Source: Epilithonimonas hungarica | GTDB taxonomy: Bacteria > Bacteroidota > Bacteroidia > Flavobacteriales > Weeksellaceae | Length of the DNA stretch: 64,000 nt | Assembly: GCF_900102265.1 (NCBI RefSeq) | Contig: NZ_FNBH01000003.1 | Coordinates: 248,001-312,000, forward strand | Direction: 5' to 3' | Part shown: in pieces, positions 15,942 through 23,939 of the stretch | How the letters are laid out: each line of letters starts with the position of its first letter | Position numbering within the stretch: the stretch's first letter is position 1 | The notes under the pieces: generated by a model | Databases searched by the model: none | What the model saw: the letters and a program-made list of their open reading frames with translations, nothing else | What the model was told of the DNA's origin: nothing | Position numbers and translations under genes: made by a program

Positions 15942-16304
15942 TCAATCCTCTTTTAGAGAGAAGAAGTATTCTTTTAATTTACCAAGATTGGCTTTGTCGT
16001 TACCAATGAAAATCTCGTTCCCGGTCAAGAAAACAGGACGTTTCAGGAACGTATAGTGGTCAAGGAGTAATTCTTTGTAATCTTTTTCCTGCAAGGCTTT
16101 TGGATCAATTTCCTGCAACTTTATCTGCGTAGATTTCTTATTGAAAAGTGCTTCATAAGAACCAGAAAGTTTGTACATATCTTCAACTTCTTCCTCAGTG
16201 ATCGGGTTGGTTTTTATTTCACGCAGTTCCCAATTTCTTGTATCATATTGTCCTAATATTTTTCTACAAGTATCGCAAGTTTTAAGATAAAATACTTTTT
16301 TCAT
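15942..16304 (-). CDS. ArsC/Spx-family thioredoxin-fold protein
   Basis: 120 residues from the ATG at 16304 (MKKVFYLKTCDTCRKILGQY). CDTC near the N-terminus is the redox/active-site motif. LKRPVFLTGNEIFIG is the conserved cis-Pro segment before the last strand. The Arg triad of true arsenate reductases is not clear, so this could be a YffB-like thiol protein rather than ArsC. A TACTTTTG -7 box at 16316-16309 lies only 4 bases before the ATG, which suggests a leaderless transcript. Confidence 0.75.
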   Translation of the reverse strand: MKKVFYLKTCDTCRKILGQYDTRNWELREIKTNPITEEEVEDMYKLSGSYEALFNKKSTQIKLQEIDPKALQEKDYKELLLDHYTFLKRPVFLTGNEIFIGNDKANLGKLKEYFFSLKED

Positions 16305-16428
16305 TTTGCAAAAGTACGTTTTATCTTCCACATCTTGGCTATGTCGCGGACTTATCTTATATTACGCCCAAAGCAGGTTCTCATCTGCTGTGCTTTAAAC
16401 ACAAAACTTTAACTTTCTTTAAGGATTT

Positions 16429-16532
16429 GATTTAGGCAACTTTATCTGTCCTCCACTCTCGCTTTGTCACTCTGAGGCTCTCGAAGAGTCCGTTCAGGCC
16501 AGGTTGCAGATTCTGCATAAAACCACGATTTG
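16429..16532. repeat. dispersed intergenic repeat, copy 1
   Basis: Two blocks, gatttaggcaactttatctg... (16429-16465) and gttcaggccaggttgcag... (16489-16532), match 31601-31637 and 31668-31713 in the same order and orientation. The middle (16466-16488, ctgaggctctcgaagag) matches another repeat motif at 32030-32045. The rest of 16305-16593 shows no gene. Confidence 0.6.
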
Positions 16533-16593
16533 TCTTCTGATCGAAGTTTCTAATCCCATCAAAAACCTTACATTTGATACAAAATTTCAGAAA

Positions 16594-17061
16594 ATGGACA
16601 ACAAACCTATTACTTTCCAGTTTATTTCCGAACCTACCGATGTCAACTTCGGAGGCAATGTTCATGGTGGAAGCGTGATGAAATGGATAGACCAGGTTGG
16701 TTATGCGTGTGCCAGCAATTGGTCATCCAGTTACTGTGTGACAGTTTACGTTGGCGGAATCCGTTTTTACCAACCGATTAAAATTGGAGAAATTGTCAAG
16801 TTAGAATCCAAGGTGATTTACACAGGAAGCACAAGTATGCATATTGCCATAGATGTCTATTCCCGAAATATCAAAGAAAAGACCTTCGAAAAGAAAACAC
16901 ATTGCATCATTGTTTTTGTAGCCGTTGACGAAAACGGAAAATCTGTTCAGGTTCCGAAATGGATTCCAACATCAGAACAGGAAATCCAAATGCAGGAATA
17001 CGCCATAAAACTAATGAACCTCCGTCGGGATATAGAAGACGAGATGAAACCATTTCTATAA
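16594..17061 (+). CDS. acyl-CoA thioesterase, hotdog fold
   Basis: 155 residues. The ATG at 16594 is supported by a TACATTTG -7 box at 16569-16576. A hotdog thioesterase of the YciA/BFIT type: NFGGNVHGGSVMKWIDQVGY carries the catalytic region with the conserved G-G-x-x-M-x-x-x-D pattern, and VYVGGIRFYQPIKIGEIVK follows. It hydrolyses acyl-CoA to free acid and CoA in the cytoplasm. It stands alone and is not linked to the fad operon. Confidence 0.85.
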   Translation: MDNKPITFQFISEPTDVNFGGNVHGGSVMKWIDQVGYACASNWSSSYCVTVYVGGIRFYQPIKIGEIVKLESKVIYTGSTSMHIAIDVYSRNIKEKTFEKKTHCIIVFVAVDENGKSVQVPKWIPTSEQEIQMQEYAIKLMNLRRDIEDEMKPFL

Positions 17062-17171
17062 AAATGAGATTTGTTATTTAACAATTGATAATTTGAAGAA
17101 TATCAATTCATAATCGTTATAAATTGAATACATTTTGATAAACTGATTTATTATATCCGAACCACAATACA

Positions 17172-17179
17172 TAATTTTG
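17172..17179 (+). promoter_or_regulatory. -7 box of the T9SS type A gene
   Basis: TAATTTTG matches TAnnTTTG. It covers the TTG at 17177, which therefore cannot be the start codon, and supports initiation at the TTG at 17204. Confidence 0.5.
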
Positions 17180-17203
17180 CCTTGGATCTATAAATTTATT
17201 AAA

Positions 17204-18754
17204 TTGAATAAAAAAATTATCAGTTTATTAGCCTTATCATTAGTGGTTAATATCAATGCGCAGGTTTTCAATGCAGGTTTCGAGAACAACAACGGCACAC
17301 CTTTATCACAATTCAAAACAATCAATGCAGACGGATTAACAGTTCCGGAATGGGCACAGGTCCAGGATTTTAATGAGAAAGCGTGGATTCAGTTCTATGA
17401 TGGTTATGACAACAAAATTGCTTTCAGTACGTCTTATTACGTCCCAGAAGGTCAGGCCAACGATTGGTTGATCACACCTGCGATCACCATTCCAAATACA
17501 GGAACACCAACGCTTTACTGGAAAGGAAAATCTTATGATTTCGAATACACGGATTCTTATGCCGTCAAAATTTCGGAAACGAATGACAATATGGAATCTT
17601 TTTCAACATTGACCCAGATTGATGCGGAACAGCCTTTCGATTATGCAAGTCATTCTTTGGACCTTTCTGATTATAAAGGAAAAACAATTTATTTAGCTTT
17701 CGTTAATAATACCAATAGCGGAACTTATCTGGCTTTGGATGATTTGTATATCAGCCAATCTGCAAATTGTGTAATGCCTTTATTGGATGGATTTTCAGTT
17801 TCTGACCTTAAACCAAACTCCGTAAAAATCGATTGGTCATCAACCAGCGGAATTAACAATTATGATACAGGTATAACGACATTCGATACAACTGTATCTT
17901 CCAAAGGAATTACTTCTTCTACGACTAAGAATTTTGATAATTTGCAGTCTGGAAAAAGATATCAGTTCTTCCTGAAAAATGCAGATTGTGGTTCTGGCTG
18001 GGCCGGACCAAAATCGGTTTGGACACCTACAGAACTTCCCTATTCCTATGATTTCGAAAAAACAGTTGAGAACTATGGCGAATATGACTCAGACGGTTGG
18101 ACTTCTACAACTTGGTTGATGGGAGAAAATGGAGCTGTTGCTCAAAACGGAAGTGGTTACGCTTATAACAATACAAGTACTTCTGCTGCTGGAAAAAATG
18201 ACTGGATTTTTTCTTATCCAATCTATCTGAAAAATGGCGAAACGGTTACGGCAAAATATTACACGTCGATTGGAAACGAATCTGCAGACCCAGCAATTTT
18301 GAAAGTTGCTGTAGCAAGTGCTCCGGACAAAAATAACATCATTGAAAATCTAAGTATACACACCGTTTCCCAACAAACATACAGTGAGCATACAGTTACT
18401 TACACAGCAACTGCCGACCAAGTCTATTATATCGGATTCGGTAATACCACAGAAAAAGTTACTACGACAACTGCTTTGAGGCTGGATAATGTTAGTTTCA
18501 CAAAAAGCAATTTGGCAGTAACTGATGTTAATCAAAATAATATCAAAACTTATCCAAATCCAGTTGTTGATTTCTTGAATATCAAGACTGATGATACAAT
18601 TAAATCTGTAGAAATCTACGCAATCGACGGAAAATTAATCAAAAAAGTTGAAGGAAATAACAATAAAGTTGATTTCAGAAATTATCAGAAAGGTTCTTAC
18701 TTGGTAAAAATTGAGACCAACGAATCGGTTACAAGTCAGAAGGTTATAAAATAA
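17204..18754 (+). CDS. T9SS type A sorting-domain protein with cleaved-adhesin-like domain
   Basis: 516 residues. There is no ATG at the front. A TTG at 17204 gives a typical signal peptide (MNKKIISLLALSLVVNINAQ). A choice-of-anchor J/cleaved-adhesin-like jelly-roll domain follows (FNAGFENN..., NDWLITPAITIPN, ALDDLYIS; about 22-185), then an Fn3-like stretch, then a second jelly-roll-like domain (DWIFSYPIYLKNGE). The C-terminal 70 residues are a T9SS type A sorting domain (TYPNPVVDFLNI, VEIYAIDGKLIKKV, KGSYLVKIET). It is secreted by type IX secretion and probably surface-attached. No enzyme motif is seen, so an adhesive role is an inference. Confidence 0.87.
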   Translation: MNKKIISLLALSLVVNINAQVFNAGFENNNGTPLSQFKTINADGLTVPEWAQVQDFNEKAWIQFYDGYDNKIAFSTSYYVPEGQANDWLITPAITIPNTGTPTLYWKGKSYDFEYTDSYAVKISETNDNMESFSTLTQIDAEQPFDYASHSLDLSDYKGKTIYLAFVNNTNSGTYLALDDLYISQSANCVMPLLDGFSVSDLKPNSVKIDWSSTSGINNYDTGITTFDTTVSSKGITSSTTKNFDNLQSGKRYQFFLKNADCGSGWAGPKSVWTPTELPYSYDFEKTVENYGEYDSDGWTSTTWLMGENGAVAQNGSGYAYNNTSTSAAGKNDWIFSYPIYLKNGETVTAKYYTSIGNESADPAILKVAVASAPDKNNIIENLSIHTVSQQTYSEHTVTYTATADQVYYIGFGNTTEKVTTTTALRLDNVSFTKSNLAVTDVNQNNIKTYPNPVVDFLNIKTDDTIKSVEIYAIDGKLIKKVEGNNNKVDFRNYQKGSYLVKIETNESVTSQKVIK

Positions 18755-18801
18755 TTTTCAAATAGTTAGGTTACAATTTTTAGATTTTTGAAAAAAAATA
18801 G

Positions 18802-18831
18802 TTGCAGAATTAAAAATCATTTCTAAATTTG
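18802..18831 (+). promoter_or_regulatory. trp operon promoter
   Basis: TTG (18802-18804), 19 bases, then TAAATTTG (18824-18831): the best match to the Bacteroidota promoter consensus in the window. The expected start of transcription is about 18836-18838, at the leader-peptide ATG, so the leader is probably translated without a 5' UTR. Confidence 0.75.
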
Positions 18832-18836
18832 CTCTT

Positions 18837-18914
18837 ATGAAAATAACGAACAACAAAAACTGGTGGTGGCTTTCAAACTCTTTGTCGGGTCTGAAAGGAT
18901 TATCGGTGTTCTAA
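18837..18914 (+). CDS. trpL: trp operon leader peptide
   Basis: A 25-codon frame with three consecutive TGG codons at 18861-18869 (KNWWWLSNSL), ending at TAA 18912-18914. It begins 5 bases after the promoter -7 box and lies upstream of trpE. Three Trp codons in a row mark it as a ribosome sensor for charged tRNA-Trp. Stalling at these codons leaves 18881-18892 free to form the antiterminator. The product has no other evident role. It is too short for routine gene calling. Confidence 0.88.
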   Translation: MKITNNKNWWWLSNSLSGLKGLSVF

Positions 18915-18976
18915 ATTGTGAACTAACTATAACTCAATCATAATAGACTTTGACAAATTTTGTTGAAGTCTTTTTT
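18870..18976 (+). promoter_or_regulatory. trp attenuator (pause hairpin, antiterminator, terminator)
   Basis: Segment 1 ctttca (18870-18875) can pair with tgaaag (18892-18897). Segment 2 tttgtcgggtct (18881-18892) can pair with segment 3 agactttgacaaa (18945-18957) in 12 pairs with one bulge. Segment 3 can instead pair with tttgttgaagtct (18959-18971) in a 13-bp stem with two G-U pairs, followed by a T-run (18972-18976): an intrinsic terminator. The two folds exclude each other, and the Trp codons lie just upstream of segment 2, the classic attenuation layout. Confidence 0.85.
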
Positions 18977-18984
18977 ATTTTAAG

Positions 18985-19061
18985 GCTTCGAGAGTCTCAG
19001 TCTGACAGAATTTAGCTTTAAAAATTGTCATCCTGGACGGAGTCGAAGGATTTTAGGAAAA
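18985..19061. repeat. dispersed repeat between the trp attenuator and trpE
   Basis: ggcttcgagagtctcagtctgaca matches 31970-31993 (two or three differences), and the preceding actataactcaat (18928-18940) also recurs at 31949-31961. gtcatcctggacggagtcgaagga resembles the gtcattcagaacg...gaagaatct repeat around the GIY-YIG gene. Confidence 0.6.
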
Positions 19062-19072
19062 AATTAAATCGT

Positions 19073-20491
19073 ATGAAATTAAATAATATAATCAATATAA
19101 AAACCTCTGTTAAATCCCGTTTAGCAGATCTTTACACGCCGATTGGAATTTATCTTCGTCTTCGTGACCAGTTTCGTGACACGATTCTTCTGGAAAGCGC
19201 AGGAAATCAGAATTCTGAAAATTCGTTTTCGTTTATTTGTGTCAATGCAATCGCAGGAATAGAAATTCGAAATTATGACGAAGCTGAATTGAAATTCCCT
19301 CTTGAAAATCCTCAGAAAATCGATTTAGAAAATGAGAAATTATCTGATTTGATGCAGGAATTCTCCAATTGTTTCAAATGTGAAAAACCAAACCACGAGA
19401 TTGGAAAGCAAGCACAGGGATTTTTCGGATATACAAGTTATGATGCGATTCCGTTTTTTGAGAATATCAAATTCAAGGAACAATCGGAGGAAAATAAAAT
19501 TCCATTGATGCGTTATCGCCTTTATCAATACGTGATTGCAATCAATCATCACAATGATGAGATGTTCCTGATCGAGAACAAAATCAACGGTTTAAAATCA
19601 GAGCTTTCTACACTTGAAAGTATCATCAATCAAAAAAACGCACCCGTTTTTCCGTTTGAAATTACTTCAGAAGAAACTTCAAATCTGACTGATAAAGAGT
19701 TTTTGGAATCGGTAGAATTTGCGAAGAAACATTGTTTCCGCGGCGATGTTTTCCAGTTGGTTTTGAGCAGAAGATTTGAACAGAAATTCCAGGGTGACGA
19801 GTTCAATGTTTATCGTGCTTTGCGAAATATCAACCCTTCTCCTTACCTGTTCTTTTTCGATTACGGCGATTACAAATTAATGGGTTCCAGTCCGGAAAGC
19901 CAATTGATAATCAAAAATGGAAAAGCGATTATTCATCCCATTGCAGGAACTTTCAAAAGAACCGGAAACATAGAAAGAGATTTGGAATCTGCAGAAGAGC
20001 TCAAAAAAGACCCGAAAGAAAATGCGGAACACACGATGTTGGTGGATCTGGCAAGAAATGATTTGAGCATCCACGGGAAAAATACAACGGTTTCAAAATT
20101 GAAAGAAATCCACTTTTTCTCACACGTGATTCATATGGTTTCTGAAGTGGTGACCGATGTCAAAGAAGACCAAAATCCTTACGAAATGATTGCAACCACT
20201 TTCCCACAAGGAACTTTGAGCGGCGCTCCAAAATACCGGGCAATGCAATTGATTGATGAACACGAGAAAACTTCCAGAAGTTATTACGCAGGTTGTATCG
20301 GGTTTGTTGGATTTGACGGAAGCTGTAATCAGGCGATTATGATAAGAACTTTTTTAAGTAAAAACAACACTTTATTCTATCAGGCCGGAGCCGGAATCAC
20401 AGCAAAATCTAATCCTGAAAGCGAATTGCAGGAAGTGAATAACAAACTTGGTGCTCTGAAGAAAGCAATATTAAAAGCTAATAACATTTAA
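19073..20491 (+). CDS. trpE: anthranilate synthase component I
   Basis: 472 residues from the ATG at 19073 (an upstream in-frame start would lie in the repeat). It converts chorismate and ammonia to anthranilate, with TrpG as the glutaminase partner. The Trp feedback site motif LLESAGN is near residue 39. The chorismate-binding domain follows with RGDVFQLVLSRRF, SPESQL, HPIAGTFKRTG, the ARNDLS helix and PQGTLSGAPKYRAMQLIDE. Standard length. It is the first structural gene behind the attenuator. Confidence 0.96.
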   Translation: MKLNNIINIKTSVKSRLADLYTPIGIYLRLRDQFRDTILLESAGNQNSENSFSFICVNAIAGIEIRNYDEAELKFPLENPQKIDLENEKLSDLMQEFSNCFKCEKPNHEIGKQAQGFFGYTSYDAIPFFENIKFKEQSEENKIPLMRYRLYQYVIAINHHNDEMFLIENKINGLKSELSTLESIINQKNAPVFPFEITSEETSNLTDKEFLESVEFAKKHCFRGDVFQLVLSRRFEQKFQGDEFNVYRALRNINPSPYLFFFDYGDYKLMGSSPESQLIIKNGKAIIHPIAGTFKRTGNIERDLESAEELKKDPKENAEHTMLVDLARNDLSIHGKNTTVSKLKEIHFFSHVIHMVSEVVTDVKEDQNPYEMIATTFPQGTLSGAPKYRAMQLIDEHEKTSRSYYAGCIGFVGFDGSCNQAIMIRTFLSKNNTLFYQAGAGITAKSNPESELQEVNNKLGALKKAILKANNI

Positions 20492-20494
20492 AAA

Positions 20495-21049
20495 ATGGAA
20501 AATAAAATACAATATTTCATTATTCCCGGATTGGGAAATTCTGGGCCAAAACATTGGCAAAGTTATTTCGAAACATTCGGTGAAAATTTTCACCGAATAA
20601 ATCAAAAGGAATGGGATGCACCAGATTGTACAGATTGGATTGACAATATAGAAGAAACAATTTCAAGATTTGAAACTTCAAATGTCGTTTTAATAGGTCA
20701 TAGCTTAGGTTGTACGACAATTGTAAAATGGTTTGAAAAATATAAAAAACAAATTAAAGGAGCTCTAATGGTTGCTCCAAGTGATATAGAATCCCCTATT
20801 TATACTTTTCCAGCAACAGGTTTTTCTCCTATCCCTTTAGAAAAATTACCTTTTACATCCATAGTTGTCGCTAGTTCTGATGATATATGGGTAAGTTTGG
20901 AAAAAGCGAAATTTTTGGCTGAGAATTGGGGAAGTGAATTTATAAACATTGGAAATGCAGGACATATCAATGCTGATTCCGGGTTTGGAGAATGGAAAGA
21001 GGGTTTAGAAATGTTAAAAAAATTTGAAAATGAAAATCTTAGTCTTTGA
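20495..21049 (+). CDS. RBBP9/YdeN-family alpha/beta hydrolase
   Basis: 184 residues. Short serine-hydrolase fold: IIPGLGNSGPKHWQSYF at the N-terminus, nucleophile Ser70 in GHSLGCTTIVKW, SSDDIWVSLEKA supplying the likely Asp, and His in GNAGHINADSGFG. Substrate is unknown for the bacterial family. It starts 3 bases after trpE and overlaps trpG by 20 bases, so it is translated as an integral part of the trp transcript, though no Trp-pathway role is known. Confidence 0.88.
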   Translation: MENKIQYFIIPGLGNSGPKHWQSYFETFGENFHRINQKEWDAPDCTDWIDNIEETISRFETSNVVLIGHSLGCTTIVKWFEKYKKQIKGALMVAPSDIESPIYTFPATGFSPIPLEKLPFTSIVVASSDDIWVSLEKAKFLAENWGSEFINIGNAGHINADSGFGEWKEGLEMLKKFENENLSL

Positions 21050-21623
21050 TAATTACGATAGCTTCACTTACAATCTTGTTCAAATCATTGAGCAGATTGT
21101 TGGCGAAAAAGTAGATGTTTACAGAAATGACCAAATCCCATTGGAAGACATCGAAAAATATGATAAAATCATTCTTTCTCCTGGTCCCGGAATTCCCGAG
21201 GAAGCAGGGATTTTATTAGATGTGATAAAAAAATATGCCCCTACAAAATCTATTTTCGGAGTTTGTTTGGGACAACAAGCCATTGCGGAAGCTTTCGGCG
21301 GAAGTTTGATTAATCTTTCAGAAATCTATCACGGTGTTGCGACCGAGGCCAATCAAACCAATGAGCATAAAATTTTCAATAATTTACCGGAAACTTTGGA
21401 AGTTGGTCGCTATCACTCTTGGGCAGTGAATCCCGATGATTTTCCTGCCGAATTAGAAATCACAAGCATTGATAAAAATGGAATGATTATGAGTTTAAAA
21501 CATAAATCGTACGATGTTCACGCGGTTCAGTATCATCCGGAAAGTATTCTGACTCCGAATGGAAAACAAATTTTAGAGAACTTTTTGAAGTTGAATGCTG
21601 GAAGTCAGAAGTCAGAAGAATAA
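21030..21623 (+). CDS. trpG: anthranilate synthase component II (glutamine amidotransferase)
   Basis: 197 residues from the ATG at 21030 (MKILVFDNYDSFTYNLVQ). Class I amidotransferase: oxyanion motif SPGPGIPEEAG, nucleophile Cys79 in GVCLGQQAIAEAFGG, and His169/Glu171 in QYHPESIL. It supplies ammonia to TrpE and, as in many Bacteroidota, may also serve p-aminobenzoate synthesis. Its start overlaps the hydrolase gene. Confidence 0.95.
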   Translation: MKILVFDNYDSFTYNLVQIIEQIVGEKVDVYRNDQIPLEDIEKYDKIILSPGPGIPEEAGILLDVIKKYAPTKSIFGVCLGQQAIAEAFGGSLINLSEIYHGVATEANQTNEHKIFNNLPETLEVGRYHSWAVNPDDFPAELEITSIDKNGMIMSLKHKSYDVHAVQYHPESILTPNGKQILENFLKLNAGSQKSEE

Positions 21624-21675
21624 AAATAACGCACAAATACTTCCGACTTCAGACATATGACTTCGGACCAATATT

Positions 21676-22662
21676 ATGAAACAAATCCTACAATATCTTT
21701 TCAATCATCAGACTTTGACGAAAGCCGAAGCCAAAGCCATTTTGATTGAAATTTCACAAAATAAATTCAACGAAAGCGAGGTCATTTCGTTCATCACCGT
21801 TTTCCTAATGAGAACAATTACTTTGGAAGAACTCGAAGGCTTTCGTGAAGCACTTTTGCAATTGGCAAAACCTGTCGATTTGGGAACCAAAGATTTGGTT
21901 GACATCGTTGGAACTGGTGGAGACGGAAAAAACACGTTCAATATTTCGACTTTAGCAAGTTTTATTGTTGCCGGAACTGGACAAAAAGTTGCGAAACAAG
22001 GCAATTATGGAGCTTCATCTATTTCTGGTTCGTCTAATGTTTTGGAAGAATTGGGTTACAAATTCAAGGATAATTCCGAGGATTTGAAAACCGATCTGGA
22101 AAAAGGAAATATCTGTTTTCTTCATGCACCGTTGTTCCATCCCGCTTTGAAATCGGTTGCGCCTCTCAGAAAACAGCTTGGTCTGAAAACTTTCTTCAAT
22201 ATTCTCGGGCCTTTAGTTAATCCGGTTCGTGCAAATTTCACTATGATTGGCGTGGCGAATCTGGAAATTGCACGCGTTTATCAATATCTTTTACAAAAGC
22301 AGAAAAGCGAGTTTATGATCGTTCACGCTTTGGATGGTTATGACGAAATTTCTTTGACTGGAGACACTAAAATCTTTAGCAAAATTGGAGAAAAAATCTA
22401 TTCCGCAGAAGATTTGAAATTCAAAAATGTATCTCCAGAAAGTATTTTCGGAGGTGAAACTAAAGAAGACGCAGCGAAATTATTTATCAATATTTTGGAA
22501 GGTAATGGAACCGAAGAACAAAATTCAGTAGTTCTTGTTAATGCCTCTATTGCTTTGGAAAATACTGGAAAATATGGAAGTTATGACGATTGTCTTGAGT
22601 TAGCAAAGGAAAGTCTGGAAAGTGGAAAGGCGTTGAATTGCTTAAAAAGTATTATTAAATAA
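21676..22662 (+). CDS. trpD: anthranilate phosphoribosyltransferase
   Basis: 328 residues. It transfers phosphoribose from PRPP to anthranilate. Motifs: VGTGGDGKNTFNIST (PRPP loop, near 78), KQGNYGASSISGSSNVLEELG, the metal-binding helix and NILGPLVNPVRA. The glycosyltransferase family 3 fold is complete. It follows trpG after 52 bases. Confidence 0.95.
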   Translation: MKQILQYLFNHQTLTKAEAKAILIEISQNKFNESEVISFITVFLMRTITLEELEGFREALLQLAKPVDLGTKDLVDIVGTGGDGKNTFNISTLASFIVAGTGQKVAKQGNYGASSISGSSNVLEELGYKFKDNSEDLKTDLEKGNICFLHAPLFHPALKSVAPLRKQLGLKTFFNILGPLVNPVRANFTMIGVANLEIARVYQYLLQKQKSEFMIVHALDGYDEISLTGDTKIFSKIGEKIYSAEDLKFKNVSPESIFGGETKEDAAKLFINILEGNGTEEQNSVVLVNASIALENTGKYGSYDDCLELAKESLESGKALNCLKSIIK

Positions 22663-22670
22663 CTTTAAAG

Positions 22671-22712
22671 TTTGTCATTCAGAACGTAGCATCGCGGAGT
22701 GAAGAATCTTTT
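22671..22712. repeat. left inverted repeat of the GIY-YIG cassette
   Basis: tttgtcattcagaacgtagc... to gaagaatctttt. The reverse complement matches 23084-23125 from end to end apart from a small gap and a few substitutions in the middle. It lies 8 bases after the trpD stop and 9 before the GIY-YIG start. It belongs to the Bacteroidota gtcattc-type intergenic repeat family. Confidence 0.75.
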
Positions 22713-22721
22713 AAATAAAAT

Positions 22722-23030
22722 ATGAAAACTTTAGGAACACATAATTATTACGTTTATATACTGACAAATAAGAACAAAACAGTTCTTTATACAGGAATAA
22801 CTAATGATTTGAAAGGCAGATTGTTTTGGCATATTAATCCTGAATCTCATACTAATCACTTCACTTATAAATATAAATGCTTCTTTTTAATTTATTACGA
22901 ATTTTTCCAAGATGTAGACCAAGCAATTGCAAGAGAAAAACAAATAAAAGGTTATTCAAGAATGAAGAAAGAAAATCTCATTAACAATATTAATCCTAAT
23001 TGGGATTTTTGGAATGATAAAATTGAATAA
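22722..23030 (+). CDS. single-domain GIY-YIG endonuclease-like protein
   Basis: 102 residues. UvrC-type GIY-YIG fold: YYVYILTN for the first strand, LYTGITNDLKGRLFWH with the YTG variant and Arg33, and the REKQIKGYSRMKKENLI helix with the conserved Glu. Nuclease activity is plausible since the key residues are present, but the substrate is unknown; this stand-alone family is common in Bacteroidota. It interrupts the trp operon between trpD and trpC and lies between about 42-bp inverted repeats, making a discrete cassette of about 455 bases. Confidence 0.88.
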   Translation: MKTLGTHNYYVYILTNKNKTVLYTGITNDLKGRLFWHINPESHTNHFTYKYKCFFLIYYEFFQDVDQAIAREKQIKGYSRMKKENLINNINPNWDFWNDKIE

Positions 23031-23083
23031 ATTTCTAATAAAAATGTCAATATAATTTCATTTCGAACAAAGTGTAAAATCTA

Positions 23084-23125
23084 AAAAGATTCTTCGCTAT
23101 ACTACGTTTCGCTCTGAATGACAAA
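23084..23125. repeat. right inverted repeat of the GIY-YIG cassette
   Basis: aaaagattcttcgctatactacg... to gaatgacaaa. Inverted counterpart of 22671-22712. It ends 18 bases before the trpC ATG. Confidence 0.75.
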
Positions 23126-23143
23126 ATCCAAAAAATAAACAAA

Positions 23144-23923
23144 ATGAACATTCTCGATAAAATCATAGAACGAAAAAAACAGGAAGTTACAGAAGCAAAA
23201 TCCAAAATTTCCATTGAACAACTGAAAGATTCGGAGTTTTTCGGAAGACCAACTCTTTCCCTGAAAAAAACTTTGAAATCTAAATCCGGAATCATTACCG
23301 AATTCAAAAGACAATCACCGAGCAAAGGCATTATCAACAATAAAGTTTCACCTTTGGAAGTTGTTTCCCAATATGAAAAATTCGGAGCAAGTGCGGTTTC
23401 TATTTTGACAGATAAATATTTTTTTGGTGGAAGTTTTGAAGATATTTTGAGTGTCAGAAATCACATTAATATCCCGATTTTGAGAAAAGATTTTATGATT
23501 GATGAATATCAATTCTATGAGGCAAAATCAATTGGAGCAGACGTTGTTTTGCTGATCGCTTCTTGTCTTTCGCCAACTCAGGTCTCGGAATTTACAGAAT
23601 TAGCACATTCTTTAGATCTCGAAGTCTTACTGGAGATCCATTCTGAAGAAGAATTAAAACATATTAATAAAAATGTTGATTTTGTTGGAATCAACAATCG
23701 AAATTTGAAAGATTTCAAAGTAGACCTGCAACATTCAGTAGATTTGAAAAATCAACTTCCAAAAGATATTTTCTCAATAGCAGAAAGCGGAATTTACAAT
23801 GAAGAAGATTTCATATTCCTGAAAGAAAAAGGTTTTGATGGATTTTTGATGGGCGAATATTTTATGAAGAATGAAAATCCTGGAGAGAAATTCGGAGAAT
23901 TTGTTTCAAAAATGAGAATTTAA
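23144..23923 (+). CDS. trpC: indole-3-glycerol-phosphate synthase
   Basis: 259 residues, TIM barrel, not fused to TrpF. It begins MNILDKIIERKKQEVTEAK. Catalytic motifs include IITEFKRQSPSKG (Lys near 54), VSILTDKYFFGGS, ILRKDFMIDEYQ, GINNRNLKDF and AESGIYNEED. It closes the indole ring of indole-3-glycerol phosphate in the cytoplasm. It lies after the GIY-YIG cassette. Confidence 0.96.
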   Translation: MNILDKIIERKKQEVTEAKSKISIEQLKDSEFFGRPTLSLKKTLKSKSGIITEFKRQSPSKGIINNKVSPLEVVSQYEKFGASAVSILTDKYFFGGSFEDILSVRNHINIPILRKDFMIDEYQFYEAKSIGADVVLLIASCLSPTQVSEFTELAHSLDLEVLLEIHSEEELKHINKNVDFVGINNRNLKDFKVDLQHSVDLKNQLPKDIFSIAESGIYNEEDFIFLKEKGFDGFLMGEYFMKNENPGEKFGEFVSKMRI

Positions 23924-23939
23924 TTATTCAATAATTGCT

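Noticed and set aside
17177-17203. TTG at 17177 as start of the T9SS type A gene
   Set aside because: It overlaps a good -7 box and adds residues before a signal peptide that is already complete from 17204.
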